Source of the DNA: Chryseosolibacter sp964393795
Lineage (GTDB): Bacteria; Bacteroidota; Bacteroidia; Cytophagales; Cyclobacteriaceae
Direction: 5' to 3'
DNA length: 14,890 nucleotides
Assembly: GCA_964393795.1 (NCBI GenBank)
Contig: CAYMWA010000093.1
Location: forward strand, 1-14,890
Positions 6,808 through 14,890 of the stretch are shown one piece after another (the stretch's first letter is position 1; every line of letters begins with the position of its first letter). The notes beneath the pieces were generated by a model, which worked only from the letters and a program-made list of their open reading frames with translations, had not been told where the DNA came from and did no database searches. Made by a program: the position numbers and the translations under genes.

Positions 6808-7113
6808 ATGACCCGCATGCTCCTTGAAAACTATACACAGATAATTGGCATCGTGGCCGGAATCTTTACTTCTGTCTCCCTTTTACCTCAACTGATCAAG
6901 ATCCTGAAACATAAGAAAGCCGAAGACATTTCACTTTTTTATCTCGTCATCCTGTTCGTCGGCCTGTCGTTGTGGGTCTGGTATGGCGTACTACGCGACG
7001 ATTTACCCATCATCGTCACAAACGGGTTCGCGGTGATTATCAATGGCATCATTATCGGTTTTGGCATCCGATACAAGAATGTGCGCCGTAAAAAGCACCA
7101 AAACCGGGAGTGA
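6808..7113 (+). CDS. SemiSWEET-family sugar transporter
   Basis: The 101-residue product is one three-helix bundle of the MtN3/PQ-loop type. Helices are about 9-31, 43-61 and 66-87. The signature PQ is P27-Q28 in SLLPQLIKILK, followed by the loop KHKKAEDIS and the second-helix motif LWVWYGVLRDDLPII. The third helix opens with N72, matching the conserved Asn that, with a Trp near 56-58, lines the sugar site in known SemiSWEETs. These proteins form homodimers in the inner membrane and let mono- or disaccharides cross passively by rocking between states. Substrate cannot be read from the sequence. An alternative start is the ATG at 6817. The basic tail (NVRRKKHQNR) fits the positive-inside rule. 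No sugar-metabolism gene adjoins it. Confidence 0.92.
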   Translation: MTRMLLENYTQIIGIVAGIFTSVSLLPQLIKILKHKKAEDISLFYLVILFVGLSLWVWYGVLRDDLPIIVTNGFAVIINGIIIGFGIRYKNVRRKKHQNRE

Positions 7114-7226
7114 CAATCCCGCGCGGCGCGCGCCCCGGAAGGAATGTAAGATCTGCGAGTAGATTAAACGCCGAAAAGAGAGGGCCGTTGAACTGAAACG
7201 CCCCGACCTGTCGTTACTTCTATAGT

Positions 7227-7643
7227 ATGCTGCCCTACAGAATCTATACCCAAAGGAAAATTTTCAACTACTATACAGGTCTCTCGTTTTTCATCTTTAT
7301 CTGGATAACCCGCGAGCCTCACGATCAGACGCAGTTGATCAGACACGAGAAAATTCACTTCTGGCAACAGGTGGAATTGCTTTTCCTGTTCCACTGGATC
7401 CTTTACGCACTTTTTTATCTTGTGGGAAGGTTGCACGGTCAATGTCACTACATTGCCTATCGCTACAATCCTTTTGAAATCGAGGCGTTTGAAAACGACG
7501 TCAACAAGAATTACCTGAAGACACGCACGCCCTTTGCCTGGGTTCGTTACGTCCCCACGTTTTTGAGAGAAGTGCGACAAGATCATTCCGAAAATATTCC
7601 GGCCGACAAACGCATTATCTGGTCGCGGTCACAGCGGTCATAA
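7227..7643 (+). CDS. Small membrane-associated protein with an HExxH motif
   Basis: The 138-residue product has the putative zinc motif H40-E-K-I-H44 in LIRHEKIHFWQQ, a hydrophobic segment at about 50-67, and downstream NPFEIEAFEND (81-91), which offers E84 or E86 as a third ligand. HExxH followed by N-x-x-E-x-EA is the pattern of gluzincin-like domains, including short proteins of unknown role. I infer a metal-binding, possibly peptidase-like protein, but activity is not shown. There is no signal peptide; a hydrophobic patch at 17-28 (GLSFFIFIWI) may also touch the membrane. The ATG at 7227 is the first start in frame. Its last 29 bases overlap, tail to tail, the end of the ceramidase-like gene, so the final residues (IIWSRSQRS) are read from DNA coding on both strands. 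A shorter product cannot be excluded. Confidence 0.65.
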   Translation: MLPYRIYTQRKIFNYYTGLSFFIFIWITREPHDQTQLIRHEKIHFWQQVELLFLFHWILYALFYLVGRLHGQCHYIAYRYNPFEIEAFENDVNKNYLKTRTPFAWVRYVPTFLREVRQDHSENIPADKRIIWSRSQRS

Positions 7644-8976
7644 GCCTGGCGAGGCAGTCGCGGACATAGTTTCCGGTACCCGGCGCATACCAGTTCATCA
7701 ACTGGGTCTCATAATGGTCAACGTCGTAGTATTGTTTCGGCGTCAGGTAGCCGATATAGCCGCCGTTGAAACTCGTCACCATCGCATCATATCCCCTTTG
7801 TTGCGCAATGGAATCAAGCGATGCATCAAACTCCCCGGAAAAGTCACACGGCGTGCCCAGCATTACCACATCCCCTATCCGCAAAGCGGTAAGAAAAGTA
7901 TCGTACTCGCCAAAAGCGGCCCGAAACAACCAGGCCCTCAACTTCCAGTCGGGATCGATCTTCACCTGCGGATCACTTAACGAAAGTGGAACGGTCGTCA
8001 TCACCAGCGTGCTGTCCTGAACTACTTCAAGAGTGCGGCGTTGCGCGAAAAAGACATCCGTAATTTCATCAGCCATCCAGCGCATACACTCCCAGTTGGC
8101 GGAGGGCGCCGACTCCGTGTGACTCCCTACTGCGCCAGCCAGGAACATCGCAAAGTCGTAGTCGCGCGACTCAAGCGCATCCACCAGCATACCAGGATAA
8201 TCTCTCGAAAGCTCGACCGTGCGCTGCGAGAGACATGTGGCATGAGCGGTGTAACTCATCATGACGAGCCTGGAACTGTCGCTTCGCTCGACTTCGATAA
8301 CACGCAGTAGCGGATCCACCTCGCCGTTATCGATGAGCCTGTTGCGAACCGCATCCGGAACCGGCATTGCGCCTTGCCGTAGCGTTGCCGGAAGTCCGCT
8401 CTTCATCGCAACGCTGATGCTGCGCACAATCCCATCCGCGATAAACTGCACAACAGAGTCTTCATATGCACCATAAATGAACTTGGTCGCCCCTTCACCC
8501 CAATGGCCGATGCTGTTGTGTGAGTGCGTGGCGCCGAGATACGTGTTTTGCAAACTGAAGCCAATGGTGCGCAGCTTCGCGTCGAGCACGCGTGTCACCG
8601 TGGGCGGGATGATCAACAGATCGGCAGCAACGATCGCGACCCGCGCAGCACCGTTGTCAATGACCATCGAGCGGATATATATAGAGTCGTGTACGTTGTA
8701 GTACGGCTGCCCCTTACGTGACCCGTATCCAGCAGTGGAAATGGGTTCTGCCGGCGTGATGTTTACCTTTCCGAAACCAACGACAAACCCATGGTCGGGT
8801 TTCACTGGAGCGATATCCAACGTGTCCAGTTGATGCATCATCTGCGTATATGCATCAAGCTCAGTAACGGGGGTGCGGTCTACCGGCGCGACAGAAAACA
8901 GGACGAACAGAATTACGAAGCTCACAATGCCGATGACTGTGAGCAGGAGGTATCGAAACAGGGTTCTTAACTTCAT
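7615..8976 (-). CDS. Membrane-anchored neutral/alkaline ceramidase-like protein (N-terminal domain only)
   Basis: I take the ATG at 8976 (453 residues); a TTG nine bases upstream is the only alternative nearby. Residues about 9-29 form one signal-anchor helix. From residue 62 the sequence matches the neutral ceramidase N-terminal domain: VGFGKVNITP at 66-75, GATHSHN with H151 and H153, YTAHATCL with H245, SRDYPG at 257-262, and NGGYIGYLTP with Y407 and Y410. H151, H245 and a Tyr correspond to zinc ligands in characterised ceramidases. Two key motifs are changed. The GDVSP segment carrying the catalytic Ser reads GSHTE near 284-288, and the Glu ligand in the PGEFT segment appears as Asp (PCDFS, D378). 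The usual C-terminal beta domain is missing, as in many bacterial homologues. It probably is a periplasmic hydrolase with a substrate other than, or besides, ceramide. It is divergent from icmF. Confidence 0.8.
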   Translation of the reverse strand: MKLRTLFRYLLLTVIGIVSFVILFVLFSVAPVDRTPVTELDAYTQMMHQLDTLDIAPVKPDHGFVVGFGKVNITPAEPISTAGYGSRKGQPYYNVHDSIYIRSMVIDNGAARVAIVAADLLIIPPTVTRVLDAKLRTIGFSLQNTYLGATHSHNSIGHWGEGATKFIYGAYEDSVVQFIADGIVRSISVAMKSGLPATLRQGAMPVPDAVRNRLIDNGEVDPLLRVIEVERSDSSRLVMMSYTAHATCLSQRTVELSRDYPGMLVDALESRDYDFAMFLAGAVGSHTESAPSANWECMRWMADEITDVFFAQRRTLEVVQDSTLVMTTVPLSLSDPQVKIDPDWKLRAWLFRAAFGEYDTFLTALRIGDVVMLGTPCDFSGEFDASLDSIAQQRGYDAMVTSFNGGYIGYLTPKQYYDVDHYETQLMNWYAPGTGNYVRDCLARLMTAVTATR

Positions 8977-9007
8977 GGAACGCAAGATACAACTTCCCTG
9001 AATTCTA

Positions 9008-9200
9008 CCCCGATGCGCAACTTCCGGGAAGTTCTAAAACTTCCCGGAAGCTTTTCGCTGATGCGGATATCGGGGACTTAACCCGACGCGCAACTTCCGG
9101 GAAGTTCTAAAACTTCCCGGACGCTTTTCGCTGATGCGGATATCGGGGGACTTAACCCGACGCGCAACTTCCGGGAAGTTCTAAACTTCCCGGAAGTTTT
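9008..9200. repeat. Three tandem copies of a ~73-bp palindromic unit
   Basis: AACTTCCGGGAAGTT begins at 9019, 9092 and 9166, giving periods of 73 and 74 bp. In each copy it is followed, after CTAA or CTA, by AACTTCCCGGAAG or a close variant, so each unit can form a stem of about 13 bp with a tiny loop; the arms are themselves nearly palindromic. Copies are joined by a conserved spacer (GCTTTTCGCTGATGCGGATA, then TCGGGG and CTTAACCCGACGCGC). An outer pair, CCCCGAT at 9008-9014 and ATCGGGG at 9069-9075, encloses the first unit. The third copy is truncated at about 9200. It sits in the divergent spacer between the ceramidase-like gene and icmF. Confidence 0.85.
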
Positions 9201-9220
9201 TCCCAGCGGTTCAGGTCACT

Positions 9221-9296
9221 CGCTTCGGCAAGCTCAGCGACCAGTTGGCTTCGATCTTGCGTTACCGAGCGATGGTTTCTGAGCCTGCCGAAGGGC
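9221..9296. repeat. REP-like inverted pair
   Basis: GCTTCGGCAAGCTCAG at 9222-9237 faces CTGAGCCTGCCGAAG at 9279-9293, about 41 bp apart. The core is the same as in the 37-bp array at 6647-6785 and the single copy at 5291-5320. The two arms differ by one or two bases, so the pair could form a hairpin on either strand just upstream of the icmF promoter region. Confidence 0.75.
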
Positions 9297-9362
9297 CATC
9301 AGTCGTTGACAAGGGTCGATTCCAATACCTACCAACTGTTAGCTTAATACCGATGTAATTCT

Positions 9363-9370
9363 TAATTTTA
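9363..9370 (+). promoter_or_regulatory. Candidate -7 element of icmF
   Basis: TAATTTTA matches TAnnTTTG at 7 of 8 positions and is identical to the box proposed before the response regulator gene. It would start transcription about 12 bases before the ATG at 9389. A matching -33 TTG at 19-bp spacing is not present (the nearest is TTA at 9339-9341), so the call is weak. Confidence 0.25.
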
Positions 9371-9388
9371 CCCGACACAACCCAAACT

Positions 9389-12300
9389 ATGGCTATCGAC
9401 ACCGCAACTGACGACATAAAAAACAAACAGACACAACTGGCAGGCCATCAGGCTCCTGAGCCATACAAGCCGCAGCACAAGGTGCGCATCGTTACCGCGG
9501 CAAGCCTCTTTGACGGTCATGATGTCGCCATCAATATCATGCGCCGAATCATACAGTCCACGGGATGTGAAGTCATCCACCTGGGCCACGACCGCAGTGT
9601 CGAGGAGGTGGTCAACACTGCCATCCAGGAAGATGCACAGGCCATTGCCATGACCAGCTACCAGGGGGGCCACAACGAGTACTTCAAATACATGTACGAC
9701 CTGCTGCAGGAGCGCGGTGCCGGACACATTAAAATTTTTGCCGGTGGCGGAGGCGTTATCCTTCCCGAAGAGGTCAAGGAGTTAATGGATTACGGCATTG
9801 AACGAATCTATACGCCTGACGATGGCCGCGCAATGGGCTTGCAGGGAATGATCAACGACCTCGTACAAAAAAGCGATTTCCCTATCGGGGAAGACGGGAT
9901 CCCCGATTTGAATCAATTGTCCACGACTAATCCTATGGGTATTGCGCGGATGATCTCCGGCGTTGAAAACTTTTACGAGAAGCACCAACGCCTACTCGAA
10001 AAGATCCACAGCAAAGCCGGGAACAGCACCATCCCCGTACTCGGCATTACGGGAACCGGCGGCTCCGGAAAATCGTCGCTCGTGGATGAACTCGTCCGGA
10101 GATTTCTGGTTGACTTCAAGGACAAGACGCTCGCCATCGTGTCGGTAGATCCGTCAAAACGTAAAACCGGAGGCGCGCTGCTCGGTGATCGCATCCGCAT
10201 GAACGCGATTAACCATCCGCGTGTATACATGCGCTCACTTGCCACACGGCAGAGCAACCGTGCATTGTCGGCACATATAAAGGAAGCGTTACAGATCCTG
10301 AAGGCAGCGGGCTTCGATCTCATCATCCTGGAGACTTCCGGCATCGGACAAAGTGATACGGAAATACTCGATCACAGCGACGTTTCACTTTATGTGATGA
10401 CGCCGGAATACGGCGCGGCAACACAACTCGAGAAAATCGACATGCTCGACTTCGCCGACATCATTGCATTGAACAAGTTCGATAAACGCGGTGCCCTCGA
10501 TGCTTTGCGCGATGTAAAGAAACAATATCAACGCAATCACCAGCTTTGGGATAGTAAGGCTGACGACCTTCCTGTTTTCGGGACGATCGCCTCACAGTTT
10601 AATGACCCGGGCACTAACCAGCTTTACAAGACTATCATCGAAACGATTGCGTCGAAAACCGGTGCTGACCTCCCTTCCACGTTCACCATTTCGCGCGAAA
10701 TGTCGGAAAAGGTATTTGTCATCCCACCGAACCGCACGCGCTACCTCAGCGAGATTTCAGAAAACAACCGAAGCTACGATGCATGGGCCAGGGAGCAAAA
10801 GGAAGTCGCGCAAAAAATGTACGCCATCAAGACCGCGATTGATGCCCTCAACGAATCTTCCGCCGACGAACAAACAACGAAGGCACTACACGAAGAATAC
10901 GAAAAACTCAAGCTACGCCTCGACCCCAATAACCTGAAGGCAGTTACAGAATGGGATCAAAAAGTCGCATCATACAAAGATCCGGTGTTCAACTTCACCG
11001 TGCGCAAGCGCACCATCAGCATCCAGACCCACACGGAATCGCTGTCGCACACTCAGGTTCCGAAAGTAGCGCTTCCACGCTATTCCGCTTGGGGCGATTT
11101 GTTGTATTGGATGCTGCAGGAAAACGTACCCGGCGAGTTTCCCTATACATCGGGCATCTATCCCTTCAAGCGCGAAGGCGAAGACCCCACGCGGATGTTC
11201 GCTGGCGAAGGTGGCCCCGAACGTACGAACAGACGCTTTCACTACGTGAGCTTTGCTACTGACGCGAAACGTCTATCTACTGCGTTCGATTCAGTTACGC
11301 TTTACGGACACGATCCGGATTACCGTCCCGACATCTACGGAAAGATCGGAAATTCGGGCGTCAGCATCTGTTGCCTTGATGACGCGAAAAAGCTGTACAG
11401 CGGCTTTAACCTGGCCGATCCGAAAACATCCGTGTCGATCACCATCAACGGTCCGGCGCCAATGTTACTCGCCTACTTCATGAATGCGGCCATCGATCAG
11501 CAGTGCGAAATCTACATCAAACAGAACGGCCTTGAGTCATCCGTAAAACAAAAAGTCGAATCGCTTTACGCGGATGCCGTTCGGCCCTCCTATCAGGGCG
11601 AACTGCCGAAAGGAAACGATGGCCTCGGACTGATGCTCCTCGGTGTCACAGGCGATCAGGTCTTGCCGGCCGACGTTTACGAAAAAATCAAGCACAATAC
11701 GCTCAGACAAGTACGCGGCACGGTACAAGCCGACATCCTCAAAGAAGACCAGGCACAAAATACATGCATCTTCTCGACGGAGTTTGCGCTGCGTTTGATG
11801 GGTGATGTACAACAGTATTTCATCGAACATGATGTGCGCAATTTTTACTCCGTGTCTATCTCCGGGTATCACATCGCCGAGGCCGGGGCCAATCCCATTA
11901 CACAACTCGCCTTTACGCTTGCCAACGGGTTCACGTACGTGGAGTATTACCTCAGTCGCGGCATGGACATCAACGCGTTCGCGCCGAACCTGTCGTTCTT
12001 CTTCAGCAACGGCATCGATCCCGAATATGCGGTCATTGGAAGAGTGGCGAGGAGGTTGTGGGCAAAGGCGCTGAAGAATAAATACGGCGCCAATGCGCGC
12101 AGCCAGATGTTGAAGTACCACATCCAGACTTCAGGCCGTTCACTGCATGCGCAGGAAATTGATTTCAACGACATCCGCACAACGCTGCAGGCACTATACG
12201 CCATCTATGACAACTGCAATTCATTGCACACCAACGCCTACGACGAAGCGATCACGACGCCGACGGAAGAGTCTGTGCGAAGAGCGATGGCAATACAGTT

Positions 12301-12814
12301 GATCATCAACAAGGAACTCGGACTGGCAAAGAACGAAAATCCTTTACAGGGAGCTTTCATCATTGAAGAACTTACCGACCTGGTGGAAGAAGCCGTGCTC
12401 GTCGAATTCGATCGCATCACCGAACGCGGCGGCGTGCTTGGTGCGATGGAAACCATGTATCAGCGCGGCAAGATCCAGGAAGAAAGCCTGTACTATGAAT
12501 CACTGAAGCACACCGGCGAATATCCGATCATTGGCGTCAACACCTTCCTCAGCAGCAAGGGGTCACCGACGATCCTTCCGCGGGAAGTGATCCGGGCCAC
12601 GACCGAAGAGAAGGAGTATCAGATCACGATGCTGCGGAATCTGCACCAATTTCAGAAGGACTGCCATGATGAAATGATTGAATCGGTTCAGCAAGCCGCC
12701 GTCCAAAACAAAAACATCTTTTCGGCGTTGATGGAAGCTGCGAAGGTCTGTTCATTGGGGCAGATCACGCAGGCGTTGTTCGAAGTCGGCGGACAATATC
12801 GCCGGAATATGTAA
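9389..12814 (+). CDS. icmF: Fused isobutyryl-CoA mutase (IcmF)
   Basis: The 1141-residue product has the full IcmF order. First comes a B12-binding domain (about 30-160) with DGHD at 42-45 supplying the cobalt-ligating His44, plus MTSYQGGH and AGGGGVI. Next is a MeaB-like G-protein chaperone domain (about 215-430) with the P-loop GTGGSGKS at 222-229, DPSKRKTGGALLGDR at 254-268 and NKFD at 362-365. After a linker comes the acyl-CoA mutase TIM-barrel (from about 530) with FPYTSGIYPFKR near 584-595, HIAEAGANPITQLAFTLANG, QTSGRSLHAQE and NSLHTNAYDEA. IcmF interconverts isobutyryl-CoA and n-butyryl-CoA with adenosylcobalamin, and some also act on related branched acyl-CoAs; the G domain gates cofactor loading. 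The Phe in GIYPFK fits IcmF rather than methylmalonyl-CoA mutase. All motifs look intact and length is normal. It likely serves branched-chain amino acid or fatty acid catabolism in the cytosol. Confidence 0.96.
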   Translation: MAIDTATDDIKNKQTQLAGHQAPEPYKPQHKVRIVTAASLFDGHDVAINIMRRIIQSTGCEVIHLGHDRSVEEVVNTAIQEDAQAIAMTSYQGGHNEYFKYMYDLLQERGAGHIKIFAGGGGVILPEEVKELMDYGIERIYTPDDGRAMGLQGMINDLVQKSDFPIGEDGIPDLNQLSTTNPMGIARMISGVENFYEKHQRLLEKIHSKAGNSTIPVLGITGTGGSGKSSLVDELVRRFLVDFKDKTLAIVSVDPSKRKTGGALLGDRIRMNAINHPRVYMRSLATRQSNRALSAHIKEALQILKAAGFDLIILETSGIGQSDTEILDHSDVSLYVMTPEYGAATQLEKIDMLDFADIIALNKFDKRGALDALRDVKKQYQRNHQLWDSKADDLPVFGTIASQFNDPGTNQLYKTIIETIASKTGADLPSTFTISREMSEKVFVIPPNRTRYLSEISENNRSYDAWAREQKEVAQKMYAIKTAIDALNESSADEQTTKALHEEYEKLKLRLDPNNLKAVTEWDQKVASYKDPVFNFTVRKRTISIQTHTESLSHTQVPKVALPRYSAWGDLLYWMLQENVPGEFPYTSGIYPFKREGEDPTRMFAGEGGPERTNRRFHYVSFATDAKRLSTAFDSVTLYGHDPDYRPDIYGKIGNSGVSICCLDDAKKLYSGFNLADPKTSVSITINGPAPMLLAYFMNAAIDQQCEIYIKQNGLESSVKQKVESLYADAVRPSYQGELPKGNDGLGLMLLGVTGDQVLPADVYEKIKHNTLRQVRGTVQADILKEDQAQNTCIFSTEFALRLMGDVQQYFIEHDVRNFYSVSISGYHIAEAGANPITQLAFTLANGFTYVEYYLSRGMDINAFAPNLSFFFSNGIDPEYAVIGRVARRLWAKALKNKYGANARSQMLKYHIQTSGRSLHAQEIDFNDIRTTLQALYAIYDNCNSLHTNAYDEAITTPTEESVRRAMAIQLIINKELGLAKNENPLQGAFIIEELTDLVEEAVLVEFDRITERGGVLGAMETMYQRGKIQEESLYYESLKHTGEYPIIGVNTFLSSKGSPTILPREVIRATTEEKEYQITMLRNLHQFQKDCHDEMIESVQQAAVQNKNIFSALMEAAKVCSLGQITQALFEVGGQYRRNM

Positions 12815-12849
12815 CCACATGAAGGAACTCATTAACCTAAACCTATATC

Positions 12850-14890
12850 ATGAAAAACAGAATCCTCCTGTTCATCCTTTTATTTTGTTTGACCGCACCG
12901 GTAATCGGGCAAAGGAAAAAAGACAAGACTAAAGCGCCTCATCCCGAAGCGGTCAAGGCGGAAGCCAAAGAGCTCCTTGCGCCGCCCGTAAAAGTCACGA
13001 CGGTAGAAGGCATCACCGAATACCGGCTGCAAAACGGTTTGCGTGTGTTGCTGTTTCCCGACCCCAGCAAGCAGACGATCACCGTGAACATCACCTATCT
13101 CGTCGGGTCGAAGCACGAGAACTACGGAGAGACGGGCATGGCGCATTTGCTTGAACACCTCGTATTCAAAGGAACACCAAAGCATCCGAACATTCCGCAA
13201 GAACTCACGGAACACGGTGCCCGGCCAAACGGCACGACGTGGGTTGACCGCACAAACTATTTCGAAACGTTCAACGCAACCGAAGAAAACCTGGAATGGG
13301 CGCTCGACCTTGAGGCCGACCGGATGGTCAATTCCTTTATTTCCAAAGAGGACCTCGACAGCGAAATGACTGTTGTTAGAAATGAATTCGAGTCGGGTGA
13401 AAACAATCCCTTCCGGGTGCTGATGCAACGCGTGATGTCGACGGCCTATCTGTGGCACAATTACGGCAAGTCCACCATCGGCTCGCGCGCCGATCTCGAG
13501 AATGTGCCGATTGAAAGACTGCAGGCGTTTTACCGCAAGCATTACCAGCCCGACAACGCCGTGCTGACCGTTGTCGGAAAAATCGATGAAGAAAAGACAC
13601 TCCAAATGGTCAACGCGGCATTTGGTCCTATTCCTAAGCCGGAACGGGTACTTCAGCCTACGTACACGCTTGATCCACCGCAAGATGGTGAGCGATCCGT
13701 TGTCTTGAAACGAGTGGGCGACACGCAAGTGGCCATGACGGCCTATCATATTCCCGCGGGATCACATCCCGACTTCGCCGCTGTGAGTGTGCTTTCCGAA
13801 GTACTTGGATCAAGTCCTTCCGGCCGTCTGTACAAGGCTCTTGTCGACACGAAAAAAGCAAGTTCAGCGGGTGCATTCGCCTTTCAATGGAAAGAGCCGA
13901 GTCTGCTGCTGACGTACGCGCAGGTACTGAAAGAAAAGTCACTCGACGACGCCATGGCAACCATGCGCAAAACCCTTGATGAAATCGTAGACAACCCACC
14001 CACGCAGGAGGAAGTTGATCGCGCCAAGAATGAAATTCTCAAGTCGATTGAGCTGATGTTCAACTCCTCCGAACGTATAGGGCTGACGTTGAGTGAATCC
14101 ATCGGTGCCGGCGACTGGCGGTTGCTGTTCATCTCGCGCGACCAGATCGGAGAAGTAACCGTCGATGACGTGAAACGCGTAGCCGCGCTTTACCTGAAAG
14201 CTGATAACCGCACGACCGGCATGTTCATTCCTACGGATAAACCCGACCGTGCGGTCATCCCGGAGACGCCCGATGTCGAAGCGCTTGTGAAGGACTACAA
14301 AGGCAACGAAGCGGTGGCTATGGGCGAAGCGTTTGATCCCGCGCCTGCCAACATTGAGTCGCGTACAACGAGAACGGAACTTCCCAATGGCATGGAACTG
14401 GCGATGTTGCCGAAGAAAACCCGAGGTGAGTCCGTTGAAGCGCGCATTACCCTTCGGTTCGGCGATGAAAAGACCCTGCGAAACAAGGCCACTGCGGCGG
14501 AGTTTGCTGCTTCGTTGCTGGATAAAGGGACGTCCAAACACACACGGCAGGAAATCAAGGATGCTTTCGATCGGCTGAAGGCAAACGTGTACTTCGGCGG
14601 TGGTGCCACGCAGGCGTCGGTCAGTATCACCACGACAAGGCCGAACCTCCCGGAAGTACTTCAGTTGGTTGAAGAGGTGTTGAAGGAAGCGAACTTTCCT
14701 GAAGATGAATTTGAAAAACTCAAGGCACAGCGCCTCACCTCCATTGAGACTAACCGCAGCAACCCCCAGGCCATTGCCATGACCGAGATTCAGCGCCACA
14801 TCAACCCTCACGAGAAAAGCGACCCGCGTTATGTGGAGACCTTCGACGAGGCCGTGGCGTCAATCAAATCCGTACGCCTGGAGGACATCA
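12850..14890 (+). CDS. Secreted M16-family zinc peptidase (3' end outside the window)
   Basis: The frame opens with ATG at 12850 and is still open at the right edge, giving 680 residues. A signal peptide (KNRILLFILLFCLTAPVIG) ends before Gln21. The first M16 module has the inverted zinc motif H99-L-L-E-H103 in MAHLLEHLVFKGTP and the downstream Glu E179 in TVVRNEFE, so it looks catalytically competent. A C-terminal partner module follows (SGRLYKALVDTKKASSAGAF near 325-345). A second M16-type module starts at about residue 512 (TELPNGMELAMLPKK), but at the zinc-motif position it reads AAEFAASLLDKGT (549-561), without HxxEH. One active and one inactive half is the usual M16 clamshell arrangement, which degrades unfolded peptides. 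It starts 35 bp after icmF, so the two may be co-transcribed. Location is probably periplasmic. How it ends cannot be seen. Confidence 0.93.
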   Translation, partial: MKNRILLFILLFCLTAPVIGQRKKDKTKAPHPEAVKAEAKELLAPPVKVTTVEGITEYRLQNGLRVLLFPDPSKQTITVNITYLVGSKHENYGETGMAHLLEHLVFKGTPKHPNIPQELTEHGARPNGTTWVDRTNYFETFNATEENLEWALDLEADRMVNSFISKEDLDSEMTVVRNEFESGENNPFRVLMQRVMSTAYLWHNYGKSTIGSRADLENVPIERLQAFYRKHYQPDNAVLTVVGKIDEEKTLQMVNAAFGPIPKPERVLQPTYTLDPPQDGERSVVLKRVGDTQVAMTAYHIPAGSHPDFAAVSVLSEVLGSSPSGRLYKALVDTKKASSAGAFAFQWKEPSLLLTYAQVLKEKSLDDAMATMRKTLDEIVDNPPTQEEVDRAKNEILKSIELMFNSSERIGLTLSESIGAGDWRLLFISRDQIGEVTVDDVKRVAALYLKADNRTTGMFIPTDKPDRAVIPETPDVEALVKDYKGNEAVAMGEAFDPAPANIESRTTRTELPNGMELAMLPKKTRGESVEARITLRFGDEKTLRNKATAAEFAASLLDKGTSKHTRQEIKDAFDRLKANVYFGGGATQASVSITTTRPNLPEVLQLVEEVLKEANFPEDEFEKLKAQRLTSIETNRSNPQAIAMTEIQRHINPHEKSDPRYVETFDEAVASIKSVRLEDI

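Overview
The window looks like an ordinary chromosomal segment of a Bacteroidetes bacterium, plausibly of the Cytophagales or Chitinophagales type; this is inferred, not computed. The clues are a fused isobutyryl-CoA mutase (IcmF), a secreted PIG-L deacetylase and a secreted M16 peptidase whose signal peptides end just before Gln, weak ribosome binding sites, -7-like boxes resembling TAnnTTTG, and intergenic spaces full of short palindromic repeats. Base composition looks balanced. One run of exactly 100 N (3756-3855) marks a scaffold join, so this is a draft assembly.

Layout. 1-470 is non-coding and rich in repeats. A single-domain response regulator (471-884, +) converges on a large polytopic membrane protein with a cytosolic-type patatin lipase domain (901-3216, -). 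Divergent from it is a lipoprotein gene with an Asp/His-rich segment, cut by the assembly gap (3364-4510, +). 4511-5335 holds no gene I can support; most of it is a 596-bp island bounded by perfect 37-bp inverted repeats, followed by a nearly G-free CCAA-rich stretch. Then come a secreted PIG-L deacetylase (5336-6208, -), a tiny two-helix membrane protein (6352-6561, +), a REP-like 37-bp tandem array, a SemiSWEET sugar transporter (6808-7113, +), a small membrane protein with an HExxH motif (7227-7643, +) and, overlapping it tail to tail, a membrane-anchored neutral-ceramidase-like protein (7615-8976, -). The divergent spacer 8977-9388 carries three copies of a ~73-bp palindromic unit plus a REP pair. 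It is followed by icmF (9389-12814, +) and, 35 bp later, an M16 peptidase gene that runs off the right edge (12850-14890, +).

How the genes work together. There is little sign of a shared pathway. Several products act at or beyond the inner membrane on lipids, sugars or proteins (patatin, ceramidase-like, PIG-L, SemiSWEET, M16), but gene order alternates in direction and only icmF with the M16 gene looks like a possible transcription unit. I see no defence system, biosynthetic cluster, prophage, CRISPR array or RNA gene. The most unusual material is the repeat architecture between genes, the gap-broken Asp/His-rich lipoprotein, and the altered catalytic motifs of the ceramidase-like protein.
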